From an uncultured Kiloniellales bacterium (GTDB lineage: Bacteria > Pseudomonadota > Alphaproteobacteria > Kiloniellales > JAKSDN01): a DNA stretch of 13,392 nt. The DNA is taken from positions 1 through 13,392 of the forward strand of contig CALJXB010000146.1 in the NCBI GenBank assembly GCA_937974415.1. The letters run 5' to 3'. Of the stretch, positions 1-7,391 are shown one piece after another (within the stretch, counting starts at the first letter, position 1; each line of letters opens with the position of its first letter). The notes below the pieces were generated by a model. It was not told the origin of the DNA and made no database searches. It saw nothing but the letters and a program-made list of their open reading frames with translations. The translations under genes were made by a program, and so were the position numbers.

Positions 1-160
1 CTTGAGAGTGAGTTTCCTTCGGCCCTCGACCGGTCCCTAACACCCTGGCTAGTGAACCTTTGGCGTCTGGCGCGGGGAGCGAAGCGGACGCGTTACGAAC
101 TCGTAAACCGTCCGAATCCACGGCACCGGAATACTCGCCCCCATTCCTTTCGCTCGAAAC
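1..160. other. Non-coding flank downstream of mmsB
   Basis: I recognise no gene in this left-edge stretch. Plus frame 1 is open from the edge to the TGA at 178-180, but the peptide is arginine-rich and unlike any family I know. A 31-codon minus ORF starting at 144 has no usable ribosome binding site. A perfect hairpin (TTACG, AACT loop, CGTAA; 93-106) lies about 55 bp past the mmsB stop with no U-tract, so it is not a convincing terminator. Confidence 0.4.
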
Positions 161-1048
161 CTAGTCGCCGCGGATCAGCTTGACGATCCCCGAATAGTCG
201 AGGCCGCCGTTGCCGGCGTTGACGAAGATCGTGTAGAGCGCTGTCGCTTCCGCCCCGAGGGGCGTGGCCACGCCGGCCTGGGCGGCGGCGGCCTGGGACA
301 GCTTGAGGTCCTTATGCATCATGGCCGCGGCGAAGCCCGGTTCGTAATCCCGATTGGCGGCCGAGGTCTCGACGATGTTCGGCAGCGGATGGTGGTTCAA
401 CATGGCCCAGCAGGACCCGGACGCCTTGGAGCTGATTTCGTAGAGGCGCTCCGCTTCCAGGCCGAGCGCTTGGCCCAAATTGAAGGCCTCGGCCACGGCG
501 ATCATGGAGATGCCGAGGATCATGTTGTTGCAGGTCTTGGCCGCCTGGCCGGTGCCGGGGCCGCCGGCGTGCAGGATGTTGCGCCCCATGAGGCTCAACA
601 GCGGCCGGGCGCGCGCGAAGGCCTCCTCCGAGCCGCCCACCATGAAGGTCAGCGTCGCCGCCTCGGCGCCGCTCACGCCGCCGGAGACGGGCGCGTCGAT
701 CATGGTGAGCCCCGCCTCGCCTGCGGCCCCATGCACCTCCCGGGCGGTCGCCACGTCGATCGTCGAGCTATCGATCAAGAGGGTCCCCGGATCGGCGGCG
801 GCGAGCAGCTTCCCGGCCCCCAGATAGACGTCGCGCACATGCTCGCCGGCCGGCAACATGGTGATCGCGACCTCGGCGCCCCGGGCCGCCGCGGCGGCGC
901 TCGCCGCGATCTCGACGCCGTTCGCTCGCGCGGCCTCGAGAGCCTCGGGAACCACGTCGAACCCCCTCACGCCATGGCCGGTCGCCAGCAGGTTTCGCGC
1001 CATGGGCAGGCCCATGTTGCCGAGTCCGATGAATCCGATGGTGCTCAT
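161..1048 (-). CDS. mmsB: 3-hydroxyisobutyrate dehydrogenase
   Basis: NAD-dependent oxidation of 3-hydroxyisobutyrate to methylmalonate semialdehyde in valine degradation, in the cytoplasm. The 295-residue protein has the usual length. The N-terminal Rossmann domain opens with FIGLGNMGLPMARNL, with the GLGNMG dinucleotide loop at residues 8-13. The substrate motif DAPVSGG is at 119-125 and the catalytic lysine of the beta-hydroxyacid dehydrogenase family is Lys171 in GQAAKTCNN. The ATG is preceded by GGGAGG five bases upstream. The gene starts 21 bp after the hydrolase gene that makes its substrate, which supports this assignment over tartronate semialdehyde reductase, a close paralogue. It is the last gene of the operon visible here. 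Confidence 0.95.
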   Translation of the reverse strand: MSTIGFIGLGNMGLPMARNLLATGHGVRGFDVVPEALEAARANGVEIAASAAAAARGAEVAITMLPAGEHVRDVYLGAGKLLAAADPGTLLIDSSTIDVATAREVHGAAGEAGLTMIDAPVSGGVSGAEAATLTFMVGGSEEAFARARPLLSLMGRNILHAGGPGTGQAAKTCNNMILGISMIAVAEAFNLGQALGLEAERLYEISSKASGSCWAMLNHHPLPNIVETSAANRDYEPGFAAAMMHKDLKLSQAAAAQAGVATPLGAEATALYTIFVNAGNGGLDYSGIVKLIRGD

Positions 1049-1069
1049 GGATGCCTCCCAGTCGTCGCG

Positions 1070-2131
1070 CTAATCGAAGGTCAAATCCGGCAGCGGCTGC
1101 GCCTCGAACGACGCCGCCACCACGGCCTCGTCCACCTCGGCCAAAGAGGCCGGGTCCCACACCGGCGCCATGTCCTTGTCGATGACGACGGCGCGGATGC
1201 CTTCGAGGAAATCGTGGCCCGCCAGACAGGCTTGGCTCAAGCGAAACTCCATGGCCATGGCGGCCTCGAAGTCCATCCCGGCCCCCAGGCGGATCTGCCG
1301 GAAGGCCAGCTTGAGGCTGGTCGGCGAACAGGCCTGGAGCCTTTCGAGGGTGCGCCGGGACCAGTCCGTGCCCTCGGCCTCTAGGGCCGCGACGATATCT
1401 TCGACCGAGTCCCGCGCAAAACAGCGGTCGATGGCCTCCCGGTCCGCCGCCAAGTCGGACGGGCCCGGGTCGCAGGACGCGCGATCGAGGATCTCCGACA
1501 CCGCCGCGTCGGCGGTCTCCGTCGGGCTGATCTCCGCAAGGGCGCTTTCCAGCGCCGCCAGGGCAGCGCTCTCCACATAATGTGTCGCGATGCCGCAATA
1601 GAGGCAGTCGGCGGCCTCCAGCCGCCGGCCGGCGAGACCGAGGTAGAGGCCCAGCTCGCCCGGCAGGCGCGGCAGGAAATAGCTGCCGCCCACGTCCGGA
1701 AACAAGCCGATGCCGGTCTCCGGCATGGCGAAGCGCGTCCGCTCGGTGGCCACCCGATGGCGGCCGTGCACCGAGACCCCGACGCCGCCGCCCATCGCGA
1801 TGCCGTCGATGACGGCGATGTAGGGCTTGGGGAATCTGAAGACCTGCCGATCGAGCCGATACTCCTCGCGAAAGAACGCGCCGGCCTGCAGTCGGTCGCC
1901 TTGGCGCGAGTCCCAGAATGCCCGCAGGTCGCCGCCGGCGCAGAAGGCGCGCTCGCCGGCCCCCTTGACCACTACCGCGGCTACCGAGGGATCCTCGGCC
2001 CAGTCCCGCAGGCGCGGACCGAATTCACGGATCATTCCGAGCGTAAGGGCGTTGAGGGCGCCCGGCCGGTTCAGGGTGGCTACGGCGAGCGCGCCGCGCC
2101 GTTCGAACAAGATCTCCTGTGCTCCCGTCAT
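1070..2131 (-). CDS. 3-hydroxyisobutyryl-CoA hydrolase
   Basis: Crotonase-fold thioesterase that frees 3-hydroxyisobutyrate from its CoA ester, the unusual CoA-releasing step of valine degradation. The protein has 353 residues, clearly longer than ordinary enoyl-CoA hydratases (about 260) and typical for the HIBCH family. The oxyanion-hole motif FCAGGD is at 63-68 and the second loop is GIAMGGGVGVS at 110-120. The HIBCH-type motif MPETGIGLFPDVGG at 136-149 carries Glu138 and Asp146, the expected catalytic and binding acids. The Shine-Dalgarno match before the ATG is weak. The gene lies 32 bp after the acyl-CoA dehydrogenase and 21 bp before mmsB, so co-transcription is likely. A generic hydratase is the alternative, but length and motif argue against it. 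Confidence 0.93.
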   Translation of the reverse strand: MTGAQEILFERRGALAVATLNRPGALNALTLGMIREFGPRLRDWAEDPSVAAVVVKGAGERAFCAGGDLRAFWDSRQGDRLQAGAFFREEYRLDRQVFRFPKPYIAVIDGIAMGGGVGVSVHGRHRVATERTRFAMPETGIGLFPDVGGSYFLPRLPGELGLYLGLAGRRLEAADCLYCGIATHYVESAALAALESALAEISPTETADAAVSEILDRASCDPGPSDLAADREAIDRCFARDSVEDIVAALEAEGTDWSRRTLERLQACSPTSLKLAFRQIRLGAGMDFEAAMAMEFRLSQACLAGHDFLEGIRAVVIDKDMAPVWDPASLAEVDEAVVAASFEAQPLPDLTFD

Positions 2132-2163
2132 GGCTCGGTTGATCTATGCCTGGCGGCCGGCAG

Positions 2164-3303
2164 TCACTCGGCCAGAAGCCGGCGGGCGATCACCAGACGC
2201 ATAATCTCGTTTGTCCCTTCGAGGATCTGATGGACGCGCAGGTCGCGCAGGTGGCGCTCCACCGGATGGTCGCGCAGATAGCCGTAGCCGCCCAGCATCT
2301 GAAGGGCCTCGTTGCACACCGAGAATCCGGCGTCGGTCGCCAGGCGCTTGGCCATGGCGCAGTGGAGCGTGGCGTCGCTCGCCCCTTGGTCCAGCTTCCA
2401 GGCCGCCCGGTGGAGCAGCAGCCGGGCCGCTTCCAGCTCGCTCGCCATGTCCGCGAAGCGGAACTGCAGGGCCTGAAACTCCTTCAGCTGCTGGCCGAAC
2501 TGCCGGCGGGTCAGCAGGTTGTCCCGCGCCACCGCCATGGAAGCCCGGGCCGCGCCCAGGGAACAGGCGCCGATGTTCACCCGGCCGCCGTCGAGGCCCA
2601 TCATGGCGATCTTGAAGCCCTCGCCCTCTTCGCCCAGGCGGTTGGCGACCGGCACGGTTGCGTCCTCCAAGATCACCATGGCCGTCGGCTGACTGTGCCA
2701 GCCCAGTTTCCTCTCCTGCTTGCCGAAGCTGAGGCCATGCGTGTCCTTGGGGACCACCAGGGCCGAGATGCCGTCCGGGCCGTGCCCGCCGGTGCGGCAC
2801 AGGACCAGGTAGAGGTCGCTGGTCCCGGCGCCGGAAATGAAAGCCTTGGTGCCGGTGAGCCGGTAGGTGTCGCCGTCTCTGCGGGCCTGGGTCTGGAGCG
2901 ACGCGGCGTCGGAGCCGGCCCCCGGCTCGGTCAGGCAATAGCTCGCCGTGCGTTCCAAGGTGACCAGGCCCGGCAGGTAGGCGCGCCGCTGGGCCTCGCT
3001 GCCGAAGCGGTCGATCATCCAGGCGCACATGTTCTCGATGGAGAGGAAGGCCGCGGTGGAGGCGCAGGCCCCGGCCAGCTCTTCGAACACGAGGGCCCCG
3101 TCGAGCCGCGTGAGCCCAGAGCCGCCCACGTCCTCGCGCACGGTGATGCCGGCAAAACCGAGGGCCGCCGCCTGGCGCAGGGTCTCCAGCGGGAAGGTGC
3201 AGTCCTCGTCCCATTTGGCCGCGTGGGGCGCCATGACCTGGGCCGCGAAGTCGCGTGCCAGGTTCCGGATGGCACGCTGTTCCTCGGTCAAGTCGAAGTT
3301 CAT
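2164..3303 (-). CDS. Isobutyryl-CoA dehydrogenase-like acyl-CoA dehydrogenase
   Basis: FAD-dependent acyl-CoA dehydrogenase that probably oxidises isobutyryl-CoA to methacrylyl-CoA and passes electrons to electron-transfer flavoprotein. The 379 residues have the usual three-domain order: helical N-terminal part, beta domain with signature YCLTEPGAGSDA at 122-133, and C-terminal helical domain with QMLGGYGYLRDHPVER. The catalytic base is Glu362 in QILEGTNEIMR, the position used by short- and branched-chain dehydrogenases. The sequence alone does not fix the substrate; the isobutyryl assignment rests on the flanking hydratase, hydrolase and mmsB and on resemblance to ACAD8. A 138-bp gap separates it from the upstream hydratase, so a secondary promoter there cannot be excluded. 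Confidence 0.9.
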   Translation of the reverse strand: MNFDLTEEQRAIRNLARDFAAQVMAPHAAKWDEDCTFPLETLRQAAALGFAGITVREDVGGSGLTRLDGALVFEELAGACASTAAFLSIENMCAWMIDRFGSEAQRRAYLPGLVTLERTASYCLTEPGAGSDAASLQTQARRDGDTYRLTGTKAFISGAGTSDLYLVLCRTGGHGPDGISALVVPKDTHGLSFGKQERKLGWHSQPTAMVILEDATVPVANRLGEEGEGFKIAMMGLDGGRVNIGACSLGAARASMAVARDNLLTRRQFGQQLKEFQALQFRFADMASELEAARLLLHRAAWKLDQGASDATLHCAMAKRLATDAGFSVCNEALQMLGGYGYLRDHPVERHLRDLRVHQILEGTNEIMRLVIARRLLAE

Positions 3304-3441
3304 CGCCCGAATGTCTCTGCCCGGCAGGACCGGCGGCAGTACCGCCCCATGGCAAGCCTCGCTTTCGTCACCTTAGCAATGGAGCCTTGCGGCGGTCCAG
3401 ACGACGCTGCCCGGCGGGCCTAGGGGGTCTCGCCGCGGCCC

Positions 3442-4218
3442 TCAGCGGTGACGCCAGACCGGCGGGCGCTTTTCGACGAAGGCCTGCATGCCCTCGCGCC
3501 GGTCCTCCGTGGCGAAGGTGGAATGAAACAGGCGGCCCTCGAAGCGCAGGCCCTGGGACAAGGGCATCTCGAAGGCGGCGTTGACGGCTTCCTTCACCAT
3601 CATGGCCGCCTGTGCCGGCATGGACGCCACGGTCTCGGCGGTCTTGAGGGCCTCGTCGATAAGCGCCTCCTCCGGCACGACCCGGCTCACCAACCCGGCC
3701 CTTTCGGCCTCGCCCGCGTCCATCATGCGGCCGGTCAGGCATAGCTCCATGGCCTTCGCCTTGCCGATCAGCCGCGGCAGGCGCTGGGTGCCGCCGGCGG
3801 CCGGAATTGTGCCGATTGTGATCTCCGGCTGGCCGAACTTGGCGGTGTCGGCAGCGATGACGATGTCGCACATCATGACTAGCTCGCAGCCGCCGCCGAT
3901 GGCGTAGCCGGCGACCGCGGCGACGACCGGCGTCCGGCAACGCGCCAAACGCGTCCATGAGCCCGAGATGAAGTTGTCCTCGAGGACTTCGGTGTAGGTC
4001 TTGTCCTGCATCTCCTTGATGTTGGCACCGGCGGCAAAGGCCTTGTCCGATCCGGTCAGGACAAGGCAGCGGATTTCCGGGTCGGCGTCCAGCGCGTCGA
4101 CCGCCTTGGAAAGTTCGCCCATCAAGTCTTCCGACAAGGCGTTCAGCACCTCCGGGCGGTCCAAGGTGACGATCCCGACGTTGTCGCGGCGCTCGACGCG
4201 AATGTTCTCGAAGCTCAT
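3442..4218 (-). CDS. Short-chain enoyl-CoA hydratase (ECHS1-like)
   Basis: Crotonase that adds water across the 2,3 double bond of short enoyl-CoAs; in this operon the likely substrate is methacrylyl-CoA. The 258-residue protein reads like mitochondrial ECHS1. AAGANIKEM (62-70) forms the oxyanion hole, [10 protein letters not shown] (104-113) carries catalytic Glu112, and [12 protein letters not shown] (128-139) carries catalytic Glu132. The C-terminal stretch [19 protein letters not shown] is nearly that of the animal enzyme. The reading frame stays open far upstream, to 4998, but the true start is the ATG at 4218. AGGAG lies eight bases before it, and the upstream part is an arginine-rich shadow of the PhnD-like gene. 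It is the first gene of the valine operon. Confidence 0.93.
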   Translation of the reverse strand: MSFENIRVERRDNVGIVTLDRPEVLNALSEDLMGELSKAVDALDADPEIRCLVLTGSDKAFAAGANIKEMQDKTYTEVLEDNFISGSWTRLARCRTPVVAAVAGYAIGGGCELVMMCDIVIAADTAKFGQPEITIGTIPAAGGTQRLPRLIGKAKAMELCLTGRMMDAGEAERAGLVSRVVPEEALIDEALKTAETVASMPAQAAMMVKEAVNAAFEMPLSQGLRFEGRLFHSTFATEDRREGMQAFVEKRPPVWRHR

Positions 4219-4235
4219 GAAGGGCTCTCCTGGAG

Positions 4236-4254
4236 ATCGATTCGATCGATATCG
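4236..4254. repeat. ATCGAT palindromes in the leader of the hydratase gene
   Basis: ATCGAT at 4236-4241 and 4245-4250, separated by TCG, is followed directly by ATCG. The two hexamers form both a direct and an inverted repeat. The element ends 18-36 bases upstream of the enoyl-CoA hydratase ATG, next to its Shine-Dalgarno sequence. It could be an operator for a regulator of the valine operon or simply chance; I found no clear -35/-10 pair beside it. Confidence 0.3.
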
Positions 4255-4370
4255 GGCGGCACACGCGAGGGGCTGCGACCGGAACGCAACGCAAGCGGCC
4301 GAGTCTAAGGATCGTAGATCAGCGGAACGTCCGCGCCAATGCTTGCATGGGTCGCGCCCCTTCGGCGGGA

Positions 4371-5177
4371 TCACGCGAACTGGGGACAACCGTGACGGTC
4401 CGCGATCCGCTCTGCCTTGGCGATGCGGCGGTAGCGCGACACGGCCAGCACCTCCAAGCCGTCGAGCAACCGGGCCTGCCGGACCCCGGCGAGCCGGGGG
4501 TCGTCGAAGGCGAGAAACAAGGCCGCACGCATGCGCGCCACAGTCTCCTCCGGGACGGTGGCGCGGGTCACATAGGGAATACCCGGTGCCCGGTAGGTCC
4601 GCCCAAGCTTGCGCAGGCCCGCCAGGGCCGCCGGCCGGTGGCGTGCAAGCAGGGCAAACGTGACGCAATCGATGGCCGCCACGTCGGCTGCGCCGCGCTG
4701 GATCGTTGCCAAGCTGTCGGCATGAGTGCCGCTCACCTTGACCAGGGAGAAGAAGCGCCGGCCGCCGGTCTTGGGCGCGATGAGTGTCCTCAGCGCGTTC
4801 ATGCCGGAGTGGGATTCCGGGCCGTTGATGACACAGACGGCGCCGCGCATCTCCAGGACATCGTCGGCTTCGCTTTCTTCGCGGACGACGACCACGCTGG
4901 CATAGTCGCCGCCCCGACACTCGGGCACGCCGAACTGGGGCGTCGCGATCGGGATCAGCGTCCCGGCATAGCCCCTGACCAAATCGTAGCCGCAGCACTG
5001 GCTGAACCAGAGCTCAGGATCGTTCCACAACCGCCTAAGCGGCCGGCCGTGCACCAGCCGGCGGGGGATGTTCCCCAGTCCCTCGCGGCGCATGTGGCGC
5101 GCAAGGCCCTCCCATAGGCCGTCGAGGGCCCGGCGAACCTCGGGCAAATCGTACATGGGCATAGAAGCCACGCCCAT
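4371..5177 (-). CDS. PhnD-like periplasmic-binding-protein family protein, orphan
   Basis: A 268-residue protein of the phosphate/phosphite/phosphonate binding-protein (PhnD-like) family. Recognisable elements are [12 protein letters not shown] as first strand (4-15), SQCCGYDL (59-66), a strand [18 protein letters not shown] (122-130), SGTHADSL (149-156), GAADVAAID (162-170) and PGIPYVT (198-204). The ATG at 5177 has GGGAG eight bases upstream and an extended -10 promoter just beyond. A longer frame from 5315 would start upstream of that promoter and is therefore unlikely. With this start the protein has no signal peptide, and no ABC permease or ATPase gene is nearby. Its ligand, and even whether it serves transport, cannot be told. 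A cytoplasmic sensor or a partner of a distant transporter are both possible. Confidence 0.8.
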   Translation of the reverse strand: MGVASMPMYDLPEVRRALDGLWEGLARHMRREGLGNIPRRLVHGRPLRRLWNDPELWFSQCCGYDLVRGYAGTLIPIATPQFGVPECRGGDYASVVVVREESEADDVLEMRGAVCVINGPESHSGMNALRTLIAPKTGGRRFFSLVKVSGTHADSLATIQRGAADVAAIDCVTFALLARHRPAALAGLRKLGRTYRAPGIPYVTRATVPEETVARMRAALFLAFDDPRLAGVRQARLLDGLEVLAVSRYRRIAKAERIADRHGCPQFA

Positions 5178-5213
5178 AAAAGTCACTCCCGTTACCAGCA
5201 GCGCGGCGCTACG

Positions 5214-5222
5214 ATTATACCA
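5214..5222 (-). promoter_or_regulatory. Extended -10 promoter of the PhnD-like gene
   Basis: Read on the minus strand this is TGGTATAAT, a perfect TGnTATAAT extended -10. No good -35 hexamer is present at 16-18 bp, which is tolerated with an extended -10. Transcription would begin near 5207, giving a leader of about 30 bases to the GGGAG site and the ATG at 5177. This placement decides against the upstream start at 5315. Confidence 0.6.
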
Positions 5223-5444
5223 CGAAAGCCGTCGTCGCTCTCCTAGCTTGTCACGACCGATGGGGAGCGAGCGCGGTCCGACCCCGCGACCGGAGTGTCC
5301 CTTCAGGGAAAGCAATCGGACATGCTACCGACATCGCTAGAATGGCGAGGCGTAGCCAACCTCGGACAACCACACTCCCAATGCCGTTCGGTTGGCCGGG
5401 ACTGCTGCCGTCCTGTCCGATGCCGCCGGTGCAAGAGTCGCGAT

Positions 5445-5459
5445 TGTCGTTTTGCGACA
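5445..5459. promoter_or_regulatory. Inverted repeat TGTCG-N5-CGACA, candidate operator
   Basis: A perfect 5-bp inverted repeat with a TTTTG spacer, inside a wider pattern where GTCGC (5437-5441) pairs with GCGAC (5454-5458). It is centred about 70 bp upstream of the start site predicted for the decarboxylase promoter, a position typical for an activator. I know of no regulator that can be named from it with confidence, and no regulator gene lies beside it. Confidence 0.3.
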
Positions 5460-5487
5460 CTGTCCGCTGGTGATGACGTTGGCCAGG

Positions 5488-5517
5488 TTGAGGTCGACCA
5501 CATCGCATGTCTATCAT
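5488..5517 (+). promoter_or_regulatory. Possible promoter of the pyruvate decarboxylase gene
   Basis: TTGAGG (5488-5493) and TATCAT (5512-5517) are separated by 18 bp, matching the housekeeping consensus at four and five of six positions. The start site would be near 5524, leaving an unusually long leader of about 137 bases. I looked for a sigma-54 type promoter as well; the GG...GC pairs found have 9- or 11-bp spacing instead of 10. Confidence 0.35.
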
Positions 5518-5562
5518 GACTTGCTGGCGGGTGGGTGCTGAGAAAGTGTGCGAGGACCGGGG

Positions 5563-5580
5563 AGTCCTTCTGGGAGGACT
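5563..5580 (+). other. Leader hairpin before the pyruvate decarboxylase gene
   Basis: AGTCCT and AGGACT form a perfect 6-bp stem around a TTCTGG loop. It would lie in the predicted leader RNA about 80 bases before the start codon. No U-run follows, so it is not a terminator. It may stabilise the RNA, or be chance. Confidence 0.3.
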
Positions 5581-5645
5581 TGGACCTCGTCCTTTGGCGG
5601 GTCGAGGCAAGGTGAAAACCGAACGACCTGACCTCACGGCGACCT

Positions 5646-5652
5646 AAAGGAG
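5646..5652 (+). promoter_or_regulatory. Shine-Dalgarno site that selects the second ATG
   Basis: AAAGGAG ends two bases before an ATG at 5655 but eight bases before an in-frame ATG at 5661. The second spacing is normal for ribosome binding and the first is too short, so the start is placed at 5661. Confidence 0.7.
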
Positions 5653-5660
5653 ACATGGAT

Positions 5661-7358
5661 ATGACCGGCAACGCGTCCTCGACGATAGGTCAGTATCTGG
5701 CGGCCCGGCTGACCGAGATTGGCGTCGCCCACTACTTTGCCGTACCTGGCGACTACAACTTGGTTTTGCTCGACGAGGTTCTCAAGAATCCGGATCTGCA
5801 GATGATATCCTGCTGCAACGAGCTTAACGCGGGCTACGCGGCCGACGGCTATGCCCGGGCCACGGGCGGTGCGGCGGCGGTCTTCGTCACTTATAGCGTC
5901 GGCGGGCTCAGCCTGCTGAACGCGGTCGCCGGCGCCTATGCCGAAGACCTGCCCCTGATCGCGGTCTCCGGCGGCCCCAACACCAACTCCACCAGCGAGT
6001 ACGAGCTCCTGCACCACACCCTCGGCAAGGTCGACTACGAGTACCAGCGCGAGATCTTCGGGCGGGTGACCGCCGAGGCCGTGGTCATCCAACACCCCAA
6101 GGAGGCGCCATACCAGATCGACCAGACCATCAGTGCCGCCCTCAGGCATCGCAAGCCGGTCTATCTCGAGATCGCCTGCAACATCGCCAACGCGCCGGTG
6201 TCTCAGCCCCACCCCAGCTCTTTGCGCAGCGTCTTGCCGAGCGACCCCAAGGCCTTGGACGCGGCCGTGGCGCATGCCACCGAGCTGGTCGACGGCGCGG
6301 ACAAGCCGGTTCTGGTCGCCGGCGTCAAGCTGCGCTCGAGCGGCGCCGAATCGGCGTTCATGGACTTGGCCGACGCCCTGGGCTGCGGCGTGGCAAGCAT
6401 GCCCAATGCCAAGAGCTTCTTCGACGAGCAGCACGCCGGATACATGGGCATCTATTGGGGGCCGGTGAGCTCGCCCGGCTGCAGCGAGATCGTCGAATCG
6501 GCCGACCTCGCCATATTCGCCGGCCCGACCTTCACCGACTACACCACGACCGGTCGGGCCGCGCTTGTGGACCCGGCACGATCCATCGTAGTTCAGCCTG
6601 ACTCGGTCGTCCTGAAAAGCCAGACCTACAACCAAGTGAACATCGCCGACTTCCTTTCCGCCTTGAGCCGGACGATCAAGGCCAACGAGACCTCCTTGAG
6701 CGCTTTCAAGCGCATCCGTGAGGACACACTGTCCACCGAGCGTGGGGCGCCCGATGATCCGCTCACCACGCGAAGCCTGTTCTCCCGCATTCAGGCCATG
6801 TTGACCGGCGACAGCACGGTCGTCGCGGAGACCGGCGACTCCTGGTTCAACGGCATGCGGCTCGATCTGCCCAGCGGCGCGCGCTTCGAGATCCAAATGC
6901 AGTACGGCTCGATCGGCTGGTCGGTCGGCGCAACCTTGGGCTACTGCCTCGGCAGCAGGGACCGCAAGGTCCTGGCCATGATCGGCGACGGCTCCTTTCA
7001 GCTGACCGCCCAGGAGATGTCGACCATGATCCGTTACGGCGTGAAGCCGATCATCTTCCTGATCAACAACGGTGGCTACACCATCGAAGTCGAGATCCAC
7101 GACGGGCCATACAACAAGATCAAGAACTGGAACTATGCTGGTCTGATGGAGGTCTTCAACGCTGGCGACGGCAAAGGCCGCGGCTGGCAGGCCGGCACCA
7201 ACGGCGAGCTCGATCAGGCCATTACGGAGGCCCAAGACCACGATGGGCCCGCCCTCATCGAAGTGGTCATCGACCGCGACGATTGCAGCAAGACCCTGCT
7301 GACCTGGGGCGCGCACGTGGCCAAGAACAACGGGCGCCCCTCACGCTGCCTGCCGTAG
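5661..7358 (+). CDS. pdc: Pyruvate decarboxylase (thiamine-diphosphate dependent), plant-like
   Basis: Non-oxidative decarboxylation of a 2-oxo acid, most likely pyruvate to acetaldehyde and CO2, with thiamine diphosphate and magnesium. The 565 residues match the family length. All active-site residues known from the Zymomonas enzyme are present: Asp31 (GDYN), Glu54 (CCNELN), the pair His118-His119 (LLHHT) and Glu476 in GGYTIEVEIHDGPYN. The cofactor motif runs from GDGS at 442 to NN at 469-470. Ile475 before the catalytic Glu is the pyruvate-type residue and argues against an indolepyruvate decarboxylase. Stretches such as MQYGSIGWSVGATLGY, CSEIVESAD and NAGYAADGYAR read like plant pyruvate decarboxylases; Zymomonas has Trp where this has Tyr415. 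The gene is monocistronic, with no alcohol or aldehyde dehydrogenase beside it. A branched 2-oxo acid substrate is a less likely alternative. Confidence 0.9.
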   Translation: MTGNASSTIGQYLAARLTEIGVAHYFAVPGDYNLVLLDEVLKNPDLQMISCCNELNAGYAADGYARATGGAAAVFVTYSVGGLSLLNAVAGAYAEDLPLIAVSGGPNTNSTSEYELLHHTLGKVDYEYQREIFGRVTAEAVVIQHPKEAPYQIDQTISAALRHRKPVYLEIACNIANAPVSQPHPSSLRSVLPSDPKALDAAVAHATELVDGADKPVLVAGVKLRSSGAESAFMDLADALGCGVASMPNAKSFFDEQHAGYMGIYWGPVSSPGCSEIVESADLAIFAGPTFTDYTTTGRAALVDPARSIVVQPDSVVLKSQTYNQVNIADFLSALSRTIKANETSLSAFKRIREDTLSTERGAPDDPLTTRSLFSRIQAMLTGDSTVVAETGDSWFNGMRLDLPSGARFEIQMQYGSIGWSVGATLGYCLGSRDRKVLAMIGDGSFQLTAQEMSTMIRYGVKPIIFLINNGGYTIEVEIHDGPYNKIKNWNYAGLMEVFNAGDGKGRGWQAGTNGELDQAITEAQDHDGPALIEVVIDRDDCSKTLLTWGAHVAKNNGRPSRCLP

Positions 7359-7369
7359 GCGAGGCGCGT

Positions 7370-7391
7370 GTTCCGCCCGGCCCGGCGGAAC
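7370..7391 (+). terminator. GC-rich hairpin after pdc
   Basis: GTTCCGCC and GGCGGAAC form a perfect 8-bp stem around CGGCCC, starting 12 bases after the pdc stop codon. No U-tract follows, so it is a weak intrinsic terminator at best and may rather protect the 3' end of the mRNA. Confidence 0.4.

Larger units (their letters stand above)
5178..5660. other. Divergent intergenic region, PhnD-like gene / pyruvate decarboxylase
   Basis: This 483-bp gap is the longest without a gene in the window. Arginine- and serine-rich frames on the minus strand do not resemble proteins. It holds a strong extended -10 element facing left (5214-5222), a TGTCG/CGACA inverted repeat (5445-5459), a possible promoter facing right (5488-5517), a short hairpin (5563-5580) and the Shine-Dalgarno site of the decarboxylase (5646-5652). 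About 5230-5440 holds nothing I can interpret. Confidence 0.6.

Noticed and set aside
60..135. tRNA-like stretch with a small stem and a T-arm-like GAATCC
   Set aside because: No acceptor stem pairs across it, the T-loop is not the conserved TTCGAAT form, and the middle stem has a 4-base loop instead of a 7-base anticodon loop.
1..180. C-terminal end of a plus-strand gene entering from the left
   Set aside because: Frame 1 is open to a TGA at 178-180, but the 59-residue peptide is arginine-rich, matches no family I know and would overlap the end of mmsB. More sequence to the left would decide.
4219..4998. N-terminal extension of the enoyl-CoA hydratase frame
   Set aside because: The ECHS1-like domain begins at the ATG at 4218, which has a good Shine-Dalgarno site; the upstream residues are an arginine-rich shadow of the PhnD-like gene.
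5460..5610. Sigma-54 promoter for pdc
   Set aside because: Several TGGC...GC pairs exist, but the GG-GC spacing is 9 or 11 bp, not the required 10.
5634..7316. A 560-codon open frame on the minus strand covering nearly all of pdc
   Set aside because: It mirrors the GC-biased codons of pdc, shows no family motif and lacks a fitting promoter or ribosome site. Such antisense frames are common in GC-rich genes.
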